Assembly: GCA_030340625.1 (NCBI GenBank)
Contig: JAOPHQ010003992.1
Span: 115,001-179,000 of the forward strand
DNA length: 64,000 bases
Direction: 5' to 3'
Origin: Merluccius polli
Taxonomy: Eukaryota; Chordata; Actinopteri; Gadiformes; Merlucciidae
Positions 22,786 to 35,060 of this stretch are shown piece by piece (the first letter of the stretch is position 1; the number at the start of each line of letters is the position of its first letter). Both the position numbers and the translations under genes were made by a program. Under the pieces are notes generated by a model. The model saw only the letters and a program-made list of their open reading frames with translations. It was not told the DNA's origin and did not search any database.

Positions 22786-23443
22786 GTGCGTTCTGGTTCT
22801 TGGAATACAGCTTGGTTATCACTCCAGGTGCAACAGGCATGTGTGATTGTGAAAATTACAAGTTTTACACCCCGAAGCCTTATAGATATCCCGTTACGAT
22901 CAGTCACTTTTCAGAGGTGCACATATTCACTCGCTTTTTTTAGCGATTATCACAAAGCATACATTGCTGCCTTCCAGGAGGCACGAAAGCGATGAAACGA
23001 GACTCATGTCCACAGCAGTTCTCGCGGAGGTTGTGTGAGTGACTCACACAGTCACGCCAGGAAAAGACAACAACGGTATCAGAGTTGGCGGAAACTTCTT
23101 CTCTCCGCCGTTAAAACACGCCGTCGTGGTATTTCACAGCTGCTGTGAAGCTATACGCTAAGTAACAACATCACAACAAACTTTCATTTGTAGTTTATGT
23201 CGCCGTGCACCTGATCCTGTTTGATCAGAGATGCGCGGAGGCGGTCTCGGGGAAAACAACAATGCCAGAACGGTGACAGTGCCTGTCAGAACTGGGTGGA
23301 GTTGTTCTGCCTCTTTGCTTCCTCCGTAGATCCACAGCACTGCACACACACGTCAGTCTGTGTGACATTTGGAAAGAACACATCCCAACCCACGACAGGT
23401 GGCGTACCAGGAAGGGGGTGGCGCTCTGGATACGATTGGGGCT

Positions 23444-23494
23444 ATCATCATCGTCATCATCATCATCTTCATCATCATCATCGTCGTCATCATC
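23444..23494. repeat. (CAT)n microsatellite
   Basis: CAT/CGT repeat with a few substitutions. Confidence 0.9.
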
Positions 23495-25513
23495 AGCAGC
23501 ATTATAACAAGCCCATCATAGACACTGACAAGCATTGTGGGACAGCGGGCCCCAGGAGAGCGGAGATGTAATTTTTTTTAATGCTGAATGAGATCACCAG
23601 CTGCTAGTGGTGTGTTTGTGTGTGTGGAGGTGTCTGAGGCAATCAGGATATGGGAGGTGTCGATGCCTTTTCAGTCACGGGCCGCGGCGCATTTCCCACG
23701 GTCGGTGTCCTCCTCTGTGACAAGCGGGCCCCGCGGTCGCTCCACTTCAACTCCAACTTGAACCGGCTCTCCGTCTTCGGATGCGCGGATTAAGTCTCCC
23801 TGAAGTCTACCAGTGCACATGTTTCATACTCTGTTTGTGGATAACACACACACACACACAGCCATCCATCCCATTGATTGGTAGGGATCAGCACTGGCTT
23901 TAGATTGAGGTGCTGTTGCTACAGTATATTGGAATCATGACAGATAATCATGAATCAAAAGCAATTTATAATAATAATTTATAATAAAGCTTCAATTTGT
24001 AAGCCATTAACAAATTGTTGAATGTAGTTTAGAGATATGCAGTCATATAATAGCATAACATTTACCATCATCTAAATACAACATCCATCTCAGCTAAACT
24101 TGCAATATGTTATCATTGGGTCAGGTAACAGGACAACAGGACTGTTACAGGACATACATTCTGTCTGTGGTGAGTAGAAAAGAAACACAGTTATAAGCAG
24201 CACCAGCGTCATTAAGGGACTCAGACCAGAACATTGAGGGCCTCCCAGAGACCGTGGCCCCCTCACAGTCCCAGCCTCTGCAACAGAGAAAAAAAAAGAG
24301 GCAGAAGTAATGTATTGTGGACAACGACCAGAGAGAGAAAGAGACATCCTTTGTTGTTCCGCGACAGGACACGTTACAGAAACCAGGCTTATTATCAACA
24401 CCACTGTTACTGATGCCGCGTGTGCATGGAAGCGACCGTGCAGGTGTTTGTCCTTGCTACCGACAGCCCTGTGAGAGACCTCGGACAGGGACCTTCTCGC
24501 CAAATCCACCCACTGAGGGCCCCCCCCACCCCCCCCCAGTGTCGGGACCTACCTATAGGACGGCTGCCCCCCCTGTAGAGGTAGCGCAGGCAGTCAGGTG
24601 TAAGGTAGGGGCAGAGGCCAGCCAACTGCTGCTTCTAGCGCCCTGCGGCTCCATGGGGGGCCAGCTGCCAGAGGGGAAGGAGCAGCTATCCAGGGGAGGG
24701 CTGGACCTGCCAAGAGGGCATGCAGCCCTGCCCCCTGTATGGTGCCCTCTGCTGGGGATGCGAGACACGTAGGCCACAGGCCATGCTGGCTCAGCACATT
24801 AAGACCATGCTCAAAGAGGGCTGGTTTTCCAGCGCCTTGGGACTTGGTCCGTTTAAAACTAGTCTTACCAGTCTTATAGTGTTGTTTGGTTTACGAATGA
24901 ATATTTTGTTTATTCATTTCATTTGTTTATTTGTCAGGGACAATGCACAAAAGGCATTAGTCTCAATGAGAGGAGATGCATTGTACTGGATTATAGCATT
25001 TTGCAAATTTCCATCGGCAATCCAAGGGCAGGTCCACTTATCAGTATAATATGTCTGTGTTTGAACCCCTAGATCTACTGGTTGCAGGCCATACCATTTG
25101 TAGACTGGGCCCGGGTCAAGGTATACCTAGATAAGGTATACCTGACCAAAGACGTCACCTCCTGCCTCACAGTAACAGCAGCTTGACTGCTCTTCAGGTG
25201 AGGGCAGCAGAGTCTAGTGGTTAGGAACCCCGATGTCCGCCTACAGTCTACCAGTAGGCATCAGGCCTCACGAAGATTATCTGAATGCATACCAAACATA
25301 TACAACAGTATCCTTCCACTTCCAGTTCCACTTTCGGGTTTGTGGTGTTATACGGTAAGCCGTGTTGCTTGCTGCGTTTTGTTTCTCCACAACTGAGCTG
25401 CTACATGAAGTCCACCGAGCCACCGAGTCTCCTGACGTTAAAATCATTTAGTCAGGAATAAACCAACGGCACAGGGTTTAGAGTTCTGTTGCCTCAGCAG
25501 AAATTATCAGCTA

Positions 25514-25530
25514 TACACACACACACACAT

Positions 25531-25575
<45 letters not shown>

Positions 25576-25598
25576 TGCGAGCACACGCACACACACAT
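25514..25598. repeat. (CA)n microsatellite
   Basis: CA repeat interrupted by ATGC, GCATGCGAG and CG steps. Confidence 0.93.
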
Positions 25599-25792
25599 AA
25601 AAATGACAACGTCCATTTATCTTTTCTGCCTTCCTTTTGTCCAGGGGGTTTGTGGCCTTTGGGGTGTCTCGTCACTCCGATGACACCGGCCACAAAATGA
25701 CCATCCTGAGGTCCCTTAAGAAAAGTATTTCTCTTCAGGCCCCGGAGCTTAAAGAGACTTCACCTAACCTAAAAATAAAATAATAATAATAA

Positions 25793-25818
25793 TTATATAT
25801 ATATATATATATATATAT
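25793..25818. repeat. (AT)n microsatellite
   Basis: Thirteen AT units after an AATAAT tract. Confidence 0.93.
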
Positions 25819-25893
25819 GGTCATATTTTGTTTGTGTGTTTCAGTTGTAAGTGTGTATGGTGTGATTTCTTTATTCTAGCCAAATATTCACAA

Positions 25894-25934
25894 AGTTGGC
25901 CAGCAGTATAACGATGTTATACTGCTGGCCAACT
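25894..25934. other. Perfect 19-bp stem hairpin
   Basis: AGTTGGCCAGCAGTATAAC (25894-25912) and GTTATACTGCTGGCCAACT (25916-25934) are exact inverse complements around a 3-base loop, GAT. It is not a simple repeat. Its function is unknown. Confidence 0.85.
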
Positions 25935-26377
25935 GCAGTGTTTGTGATCCATGTGTTTATGTATGTTGTCTACGTTCACCTTGTATGGATGCGGTGAGCA
26001 GTGTTCAACGCAGGATCACTCCACCGTTTGACTTGTGTGCAGGATCCGCAGTGTGGAGGGCGCTGCAGCCGGCGCCTGCAGCCGTATCTCAGGGTGGGTG
26101 CCATCTTGACTCAGTTATTCATCTTCTGCTCCTGTTGCTTTGATGATATATGTAGATGTTGTCCTGCGTGGGGGTAAACCAAGGTGTCTGCTCTCCTCGT
26201 CTTCCCCCTGAGCTCACTAGATTATGGAGCTCAGACATCTGGCCAGCTGTGGTCCTTCCTCACCCGGCATAGGTGAGGGATTTCACCTTGCTTAACACTT
26301 AGCTACAGCGTATTTACAGGAAATATTTTGACAGTTAAATAGTCTTATATAATACATTGCATATACTTATTTATGGT

Positions 26378-26425
26378 CAGTTAGCAGACACTTTTATCAG
26401 AAGCCGCTTACGAGTTGAGGCTGAC
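26378..26425. repeat. Second fragment of the teleost dispersed repeat
   Basis: GTTAGCAGACACTTTTATCA then GAAGCCGCTTACGAG fits the fish motif GCAGACGCTTTTATCCAAAG then CGACTTACA, also seen in worse shape at 8442. Recognition is from memory. Confidence 0.5.
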
Positions 26426-26739
26426 AACACTCGTGGCATCCAATCAAAATTGGAGGAGCTACAAAACAGTTATAGTGCTGCACAGCCTTTAGTTTAAAGC
26501 AACAACAACAAAAACTGGACAGAGTGCAGAGTAACCATAGGAATCAGAAACACATCATTGGTGGTTGGTAATAATAACACTGTTGCTATAGTTGGCCTCC
26601 TGTTTCTCCATCTCCTCTAGTTTATCTCTCGGTCTCGTCTTGTCTTGTTAGTGCTCTGATCCTCCACCTCAATCAGGTTCTCTCCCACCTGCAGGCCTGC
26701 AGGGTGCAGTTATCGCTCTCTCTCTCTCGCTCTCTCTCT

Positions 26740-26929
26740 CTTGTTCATTCTCCTTCAATGTTTAAAGGGAGAAACACAACTTGCTGGTTCTGAGCTCCTG
26801 ATAGCTTTCTCTCGCTCTCTGTCTCTCTCTCTCTCTCTGTCTCTTTCCCTCTCCCTCTCTCACTCTTGTTCATTCTCCTTTAATGTTTAAAGGGAGAAAC
26901 ACAGCTTGCTGGTTCTGTGCTCCTGATAG
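26740..26929. repeat. 65-bp direct duplication with CT repeats
   Basis: Units at 26740-26804 and 26865-26929 differ at three of 65 positions. Each is preceded by a CT microsatellite (26715-26740 and 26807-26862), so the repeat plus its CT tract appears to have been duplicated together. Confidence 0.88.
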
Positions 26930-27128
26930 TTACTTCATCATTCATGTAGAGCCCCCTTGATAGTTACATTATGATTGCCCTATTTACATTAAGGTGGCAG
27001 GGGTACAATCCAGATGCGCCCCTGCTCCGCCCACCCCTCTTATGCCACAGATCCTTAAAATCATTAATTTACTAATGTGGAAATAAATGTCATACAGAGG
27101 CAGCGACAGAGGAAAGCAACCTGTGGCT

Positions 27129-27201
<73 letters not shown>
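27129..27201. repeat. (AG)n microsatellite
   Basis: About 36 AG units with AGGG interruptions. Confidence 0.95.
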
Positions 27202-27204
<3 letters not shown>

Positions 27205-29339
27205 CAATCCTCCCATTGCTTGACAGTGATGAGTAGTAACAATGAAACATTTGTGCAACATGGAGCAAGATGTGAATCTTGCTTCATGTTGCAAGAGTCT
27301 CTCCTGAGGGGAGGAAGAACGGACCACCAGACAACCAGGCTGTCTGTCTGAGACAACCGGCGGGTCTGTCAGTCTGTCCTCTGAGACTGCCTGTACATGT
27401 GCTCCTCTACGTGCCAATAGGTAATGGGATGAATCACCGGCATCAAACGTGCATGAACATTAGACGGCGATGAGTCGCTTCCAATGATGAAACAAATTAG
27501 ACTGCAGACATGAGTGGAAGGAGAGGGAGATTATTCAGATAGGCGCCATCAAGCGGTAATGTAATGTTGATGACGTCCACCGTAGATCATGTTGTGATCT
27601 ACGGCATGTACTTTCTTCAGCAGTAGAACTGTCTCTGAGGGTGGTGCGGACAGATCCTCATCTTGGTGGGTATTTGGATGGATCAAGATCGCATCCAGAG
27701 GCCCAGAACCAAGACCACGGACCAGAACCACCCTGAGGCCCGCACAGTGCTGGCAGCCAGCCCAGCAGCACCTAGAGAGTTAATCTCTGCTTTTATTCTG
27801 CAGTTTGCTGGTTGACAGGTCACTCCCTGCCTGGACCTGAATGACCTGGAGGCCCACACAGGGAAGAGAGACTTCTTCCTCTTACAGGGAGTTGCCACAG
27901 TTGACAAACTAATTGTGCCTCAGTGCATCAGCCAGTAAAACCATCATCAGTGGCCCAAGAAGTGGGCACTATTCATTATTAACTATGAGTTTGTCAATGA
28001 GTTAAAAATAAAAGATATCGCCATAATATACTGACAATAAAAATACACACATTGACAAAAATACTCTGCATACATCCAATGAAATGTGTGTGTGTGGAGT
28101 GTGTGTGTGATGTTTACAGCCTCACCTGGCCTGAGTCAGACTGATTAGACTTCAAACCAGCTATCACCACACACACACTCAGGAGAGAGCCACTGCCATG
28201 ACTCGGCCTGCACCATCTTGCCATTTCCAATAAATGGATGTATTCTCAAACAAGGACCTGTGTCTGGTGCCCAGCAAAAAGCCACTTAGGTGGCGTGAAG
28301 CAGGGGTAAACTGCTACAGCATGTTTGCACATAGCGCACCGGACTGCGTGTGCCTACAGCTAAATGCTTCAGCAGAAGGGCTCTCACATTGTCATCATGG
28401 CAGTATCAATAGCCATTACATTGTTCAGTATAAATATTGTATCTTTAAAAAACGGGTCATGTCTAATTCTTTCCAGGGCGGAAGAAGATGGAAGATGGAG
28501 AAAGTGCTCAGCACAGCAGATATTCACATGGGAAACAGCCAAAGAGCCCAGGGCTTCTCAGCTATTTAATTTTTTCGAAGTGTGCTCAATGAGCCATTGG
28601 TTTTCAGTGTTTACACCTCTAAGGGGGAGTGAAGATAGGGCTAAAACTATGTCAATGTGAACTGAGCTATTTCTTTTATGTTTCCACGCTCGGAAATTAT
28701 GCACAAGGATTAGGGTCAAATCATCACTTACTTCACAACTTAATAAAAAACCAAAACATTCTGAGATGCTTCCCGATGATCTCACTGTTTCATGCAATTT
28801 CATCACAACGCTAACATGGTTTTCTCCAGGGTACAGCAATTCTGATATTTTTCAATGTTTAATTGTCATGAAATGTTTAGGTGCCCTGTAGGCCGTGCTT
28901 ATTTATTCACCGCAGAACGCCTTCTAGTGCTTTGACTGTGATTAAGGTCTAATTGCGCGGTACAGTTAGGAAAGCATTTTTAATCGCGTGCCAGGTTGTT
29001 ACATGTAATATTCAATACTTTAATGAGTACATTCAATGTACATTCAACACTTCTACAGCCCTTCCTACCTTCTCAGGACCGAGCTTTAAATAGAAACGGC
29101 GATCATCAAACAATTCATGATGTGAAATATATGTACAAATATTTGTTGTTATTCAATTCCAATAAGGTGACAACAGTTTTTTTTTCTTCTCGTATTTCAG
29201 CACTTCACGTAATTTGGACTCTACCTTCGAGTTCCCGGGACGGTGGTTTAAATTTAGCGTCCGTAGTGGGATTGTCAAGGACACGGGAGTCAGGCAATGG
29301 AGGAACTGCTGAGGCCCAGGATACGAGCCAGAAAGCCAT

Positions 29340-29590
29340 CACAGATCTAACTCCAGTAATAGTAGCCGGCTGGAGGAGTGTGGAGGAGGCAGCTGCTACA
29401 GCAGTAGTGCAGTACACCTCTCCTCCAATTATTATAGTAGTGGCAATATTCCCAGTAATAGTAGAAGTAGTGGTAGCAGGAGTAGAGGTCGTAGCAATAG
29501 GCATAGTTGTAGCCATAGCAGTAGTAGTAGAAGTAGCTTATATATAGGTCCTAACTACTAGTAGTAGTAGCAATAGTAGTAGTAGTGTGA
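29340..29590. repeat. Degenerate GTA/AGT trinucleotide region
   Basis: Loose GTAGTAG, AGTAGT and TAGTAATAG units over about 250 bases, longest at 29518-29585. It opens a spurious Val/Ala/Ile-rich frame. Confidence 0.75.
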
Positions 29591-31159
29591 CATTAAGTAG
29601 TTGAGAGAGGGGGAAAAATAGACTTTCAATAGGTTTCAGGTTCAGATACAAAGCTAGCAAAAAATAGAAAATTGGCTTCATTAAAATATAGACCTTGATA
29701 CCTGTTTATTTCTTATCGTAATGATAGTACTAGTAATAGTAATAGATAGTAATGATATCCTGGAATTGATAAGAGACATGGATGCAGGAATAACTAAATC
29801 TCCTCACTATGAAGCTCACTAACGTAAGCTTGGTTGGCTAAACAGTTTTCTTATATTCTGTTGTAACTAAGGGACATGTATTGTAGTCAGAAATGTCTCA
29901 GGCAACACCAGTGTTGTGGTTTTTCGGTCATAGACAGTTTACAAAAATGGCACACTGCTTCTTGTGTCAGTTTAGTGCGATCTGAAATTATTTTGGGATT
30001 ACCAAAATATTACCAAAATTTGATGACAGTTGATGCCAACCTTGCTTGTACTTTTCACTGAGCAGGGAGGAAAGTTTCAACTGAAATGACAGGAGCAGTG
30101 GAGTGAGGGGACAGGGGATAACACCTAACATCCATGTGGTAAGATACAGGTGTCAGGGAGATTTGAGAGTATGGAAAGTAGCCTTGGAAACGGATGGTGT
30201 TCGTCAGCTTCCTCTGCCTCACTGTCACGTAAAAACAAGGTGAAATAGTTTCCACTAACATACTCAAGAATGTCATTCATTTGAGACTTTGGGATTTGAT
30301 TTGAATGTCATACATATGATTGGTTGAACGTTGAGCTGTCCACTGATCATCACTAGCAAAAACAAATTCAGCTGTAGAAGTAGTTACATTTATTAGATTT
30401 AGATGTAAAATAACAAATTAATATGTTTTGCATTTGTTTAATGCATTGTTGAGGAGGTGAATAATATGACATGAGATGACAAGGTGAATAAGTCAATTTG
30501 AATTTCCTGGTGACCTTACCACACATCCTAAATTATTTACCAGAATTGTAGGTAAATGCAGTAGACCATGTCCATCAAAGTCTATGGAATCCATTCCAGT
30601 GCTATTTGCTATTTGACAGACGGCAATTATGACCATGCAAAACCTTTTGGTTGTTACATCTGGGATTACTGCCCATATCCTTTAAAAACATACACACATG
30701 AATGTGAAGAATATGAACGTTGCTTTTGAATGTAGTTGGAGAAAGGATGATGGGCAGAGGGCAGTAGTTTTGAACTTATTCCACAGTTGCGGTGTCACTA
30801 ATCATTTCAACCCACCGTGCTATAGACTGTATGCTATAGATAACCGATTATGCAACACATCGTCTAAGGCGAGAGATGAAGCACATGGAAATGGAGCAAA
30901 CTGCTTTATTACCAGAAGGCATGGGAGACACACTTTTTATATTTATAATATAGTTTTTACATTATCATAATTTATATGACTCAGATCCAAGGCAGTGTAT
31001 TTGTCAAATGTGTGACGCCTCAGTATTTGTCAAACGTGTAAGCAGAGAAATCACAAATGTAGGAGCTGTTTTAGGCACCAGGTGACACAACAATATTCAA
31101 AACACCTGTTTCTTTGTTATAACTTTGGACATTTATTTTGAGACAGAACGAATACACAC

Positions 31160-31206
31160 ATAATCATGACTCAGTCATGATTATTTGCAGAATGCAAATA
31201 ATCATG
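31160..31206. other. Overlapping palindromes with AP-1 and octamer motifs
   Basis: ATAATCATGAC (31160-31170) pairs with GTCATGATTAT (31174-31184). The overlapping CATGATTATTTGCA (31176-31189) pairs with TGCAAATAATCATG (31193-31206). The two stems share bases and exclude one another. TGACTCA and the octamer ATGCAAAT lie inside. Confidence 0.85.
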
Positions 31207-32795
31207 GCTTTGCAAACTGTCAAACCATTATACATTTCTGTTAAGAGAAAAACAAAATAATATTTTCTCCTTTGCACAACTGGGAAACGTTGAAAGATAA
31301 ATACTTGCTGTGCTTCTGTTAAAGGTTACCATTAGCGTGTTAAGGCGAGCTTCTATAGCGAAACTCCTTTTAGTATCTGCAAGTGCACAGCGCTGTGTGG
31401 TAATGGGGTCATCATTTGCATATCTTGTATAAACATAGGCTTGAGTTTGGGGACCTCGATTTAAATATAAAAATCATTAAAATCTTGTAATGTTTGGCCC
31501 AAGTCCTGCTCTTTTTGCTCCTTATGTTAATATGTAGCATGGTGAACTTCATTATATTGTCTAAAAGTTGTGTGGCTTGGCTTGTTAAGGCCAGCGTTAC
31601 TTCAGGGATGCAGGAGTGTTAATAGCCCCTGACTGGTGCGCTCTCTATGGCTTGCGTGTGGCATATTTAGATGCTATCCTTGGTAACAAGTTGCTTTCAA
31701 CTCCTGTGCCACTTGGCATGGTATATATACGCACATGAGTCATCGCCAAGGCAACCAAGCGGAGTACAGCCAGTTGTGGTGAGAAAAGCTGATTTTACAG
31801 CTCCCATATCCAGTAGAGGCCTGTGCCCTGGAAGCCTTACGTAACTCAATGCTTCTTACATCTCCATTTATAGCGCCATTAATAGCTACATTAAGTCAAA
31901 GTAAATGAAGGCGCTCGCCCAGCAGAAATCGTCATTTGACTAAAAAAAAAAGATGTGAAACTCCCGGCCGCAAACTTACATCCTGGCTCCTATTCCAAGC
32001 ATGTATATTTATACCGAATGCACAGTCTGATATTTTCAGAATGGGGAAAAAAGGCCTGCACTGGTGGGATAAGCGTTTGGAAAAAGTTTTGAATAGGATT
32101 TAGAAAAAAAGATCCTATTATTCTTGTACATTGTGGAAAGAAGAAGGACGAAAAAATGACTTAAGGGAATCTGTTGAAATCCAGTTAATTTGCTCCGTGG
32201 CCAAAATTAAGCATGCGGCTTTCATAAATTACCATTTCATTAGGATTCAGAGGGAAAGCAGGTTTAAATATTCATGTCTTCCACAGCACTCTGGCCCTGT
32301 CGCTGATTAGATTTTAATTACATGACTTTGTCTTAAACAAATGGGGGGCGGCAGCATAAAGGCCTATTTGTCTTCGCTGATAATAGGCACACCTGAACCG
32401 GCGCTCCTATTGTAAGGAATGTATCATTCTTCAACAGCAGGGGAATAATGAAATAAGGCCTGCGGTTGGCGCCCTGCCTTATTTTGTTTACCCTGTTGGA
32501 CGAGGAGTGAAATGGAATCGGGGCTCTCCATAACTGAACCCAGTAGACACGATTTCACACTTAGCTGCCCGGGTGTCGGGAGTCCTCTTCTCCTCCTCCT
32601 CCTCCTCCCCTCCTCCTCCTGTCGAGTGTTTTCTCTCTCTCCTCGCCTCTTATGTCTCCCCCCCCCCGCGCTGATTCCTAAATGTTATTGCTTCTCACAG
32701 CTCCTCGCCAGCTCCATGGCAGCTGAAGGTCAACAGTTACTTGTCTGCTGCCCTGAGTGTGTTGGCGAGGTGTGAGGAGTTTCTCTCTGCGTGGG

Positions 32796-33038
32796 GAGAG
32801 AGAGAGAGAGAGCGCGAGAGAGAGACACAGAGGGAAAGAGAGAGAGGCCGAGACAGAGAGAGAATGACTGTGCCAGCCAGTGGGTGTTCATGTAGCACTT
32901 AGGTGTGTATATATCATTGTTCGTGTGTGTGTGTGTGTGTATGTGTATGTGTGTGTGTCTGTGAGATTGTGTATGTGCGATTGTATGTGTGCATGAGTGC
33001 ATTGGCATGTATGCACTCCCGCGCGTGTGTGTGTGTGT
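32796..33038. repeat. GA-rich then TG-rich repeats
   Basis: A GA tract at 32796-32863 is followed by TG tracts at 32922-32960 and 33021-33038 with unique sequence between. Confidence 0.9.
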
Positions 33039-33270
33039 ACCTGCAAAAGGGGCTCGGCTCGGGATGCCTTGCAGCTCATTGTGATCCGGAGAAGTGTGAA
33101 CCTCCTCTCCGCTCGTCCTTTTATTTTCATTGGTTATTTATTCGTATCCCTGCCTTTTTCCCGCGACATGCTTGCCTTGCACCTTACCGCACAGCACCGG
33201 GAAAATGGCTTTTACAAGCAGCTCCCCCCACCCTCCCATCCACCCACCTCCATCCCCACCACCTTTCTGT

Positions 33271-33335
33271 CCCCCCCCCCCCCCCCCCCCCCAATACAAC
33301 TCTCTCTCTCTCTCTCTCTCTCTCCCTCTCTCCCC
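33271..33335. repeat. Poly-C (22 nt) and (CT)n
   Basis: Twenty-two C at 33271-33292, then CT repeats from 33300. Confidence 0.93.
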
Positions 33336-33622
33336 GGCCAACACCTTGAGCTCTCTGGGCCGGGGCTGGAGTGTCAGCAGCAACGGTGAAAGATGATGAT
33401 TCCCGCCTCCACCCGGGTGTGGGCCGCCAGCCACAGGGCCCTTAACGGCCTCCAGCAGCAGCTCCCGTGGGTGGCCTGACCCCACGGCGGCGAGGCCCCG
33501 CATCCCGGGGTTTTCTATATTTATTACTTGAACGTTGAAGGAGGTGAAAGAACATGCTGAGTTGTTCCGCACCATTTGTAAATCAATAACGACCGCGCGG
33601 CGACTGGCTGACTGTGTCCTGT

Positions 33623-33715
33623 GGGGGGGGGGGGGGGGGGTCTGGTACACATCTCCCGGTCGGCATTGTAGTGCAGTGGTGACAATACATGCATGCAGAT
33701 TGATTTCCGGAGTAC

Positions 33716-33768
<53 letters not shown>

Positions 33769-33792
33769 AAGAGACAGAGAGAGAGACAGAGA

Positions 33793-33831
<39 letters not shown>
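33623..33831. repeat. Poly-G and long (GA)n array
   Basis: Eighteen G at 33623-33640, then GA repeats over 33720-33831 with a few C interruptions. Confidence 0.93.
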
Positions 33832-33834
<3 letters not shown>

Positions 33835-34734
33835 TCGATGGACAGAGATGGGGACGTGGGGGGTGGGGGGGGGGGGAAGTAGAGCGAAAAAACAACCTCT
33901 GCATCAGTCTCATTACTTGGCATCCACAGATAAATAATGCACATTCCCCCCGTCTCCCCATTTCTCCAATGGCGGGGCTAACGCCAACGAAGCGTTCGCA
34001 TTTCTCAATTCTGAAATCTTCCAAAAACGAAAAAAAGAAAGAACGAACGAATGAATACATAAAAGTCTGTTCTTTCTCAAGCAACATTACACCGCGCACA
34101 CGCCTTATCTCGCCGCACGCCCGCGAGGAAGGGCAGCGTAATGATCCCAGATAGAGATCTCAGGAAAATCAGGAAGCTCGGTAGTTTTCTCTTTTTTTTT
34201 CTGGCCACGTCAGCAGCCTAGCCCGCCGTCCCTGGCGGCGCTCCGCGTCTCCTCGAGCCAGGCCAGCCCATCCATGGTAATTCGCATTTGACTAAAAGCC
34301 CCCCTTGAACCGCCGCTGCTAACGCCATGTTGTTCTGTTCCCCGCTATTAGTATTTACCGCTGGTTAGTTATTTAGGAGAGGCTTTTAACCAAACACGAC
34401 CCACGGCGAATACAGATGCAAGGAGGGAGAACGCATTCCCCCGCTCAAGGATGTTTACGCGCAAAGTTAAAGCCGATGGGGGATTGAACCCAAAACCTCT
34501 CCTTTACCTTTCGCTACTTAACGCTCCCCCCCGTAAGGAATGCAAACCAGATGAGTTATGAGCATCTTGGATCTTAGATGTGTCTCCTGCCAGTGGGGGT
34601 TTTCTTGTATGACTCACACTTTTAACACCCTCTACCCCCCCCTCCCCCCACCATACACACACACACACACACACACCCTCTCCCCTCTCCCCTTTTTTTG
34701 AACAGCATAATTGTTTTGCTCTTCCGTTCGCTTC

Positions 34735-35060
34735 AGTGCGGAAACGACTGACTGTGACGTATCGATCGCCCACCCGCAAATCGATAAACTACAGCGATAA
34801 TCAAGGGGAGGAGGATTATTAGGAAACACAGCATCGCGTCGGGAAACAAGGACGTCCGCCGTGTCGCTCGCAGCTCAGCGTTCATGTTGCACACCGTGTG
34901 TACTAGTCGCCGCGCGGCGCAGCTATTAAACACTTATGACACGCGCGCGCGTCTATCGTCGTCGTCGTTTGTCGCTGTTGCTGTGCCTGTCCCCCCCACT
35001 ACTACAGTCCCATCTGCCGGGGTTATGCACGCGTTCCTCCTGTCTAGCCAGACAGCCGCG
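34735..35060. promoter_or_regulatory. CpG-rich block in the intergenic interval
   Basis: Dense CpG (ACGTATCGATCGCCC, ACACGCGCGCGCGTCTATCG, GTCGTCGTCG) sets this stretch apart from neighbouring DNA. No exon or known transcript start is seen. It could be an orphan CpG island or enhancer. Confidence 0.35.

Noticed and set aside
24546..24625. Minus-strand peptide LCPYLTPDCLRYLYRG before a GTAGGT donor-like site
   Set aside because: It looked like an exon, but the acceptor side has no pyrimidine tract, a stop lies just upstream and I cannot match it to a protein.
25190..25300. Possible tRNA-derived SINE (TAGTGGTTAGGAACC, resembling an A box)
   Set aside because: No convincing B box at the right distance and no A-rich tail.
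33138..33944. 268-codon minus-strand open frame
   Set aside because: Most of it translates CT, GA and poly-C/G repeats into Ser/Leu, Arg/Glu and Pro/Gly runs.
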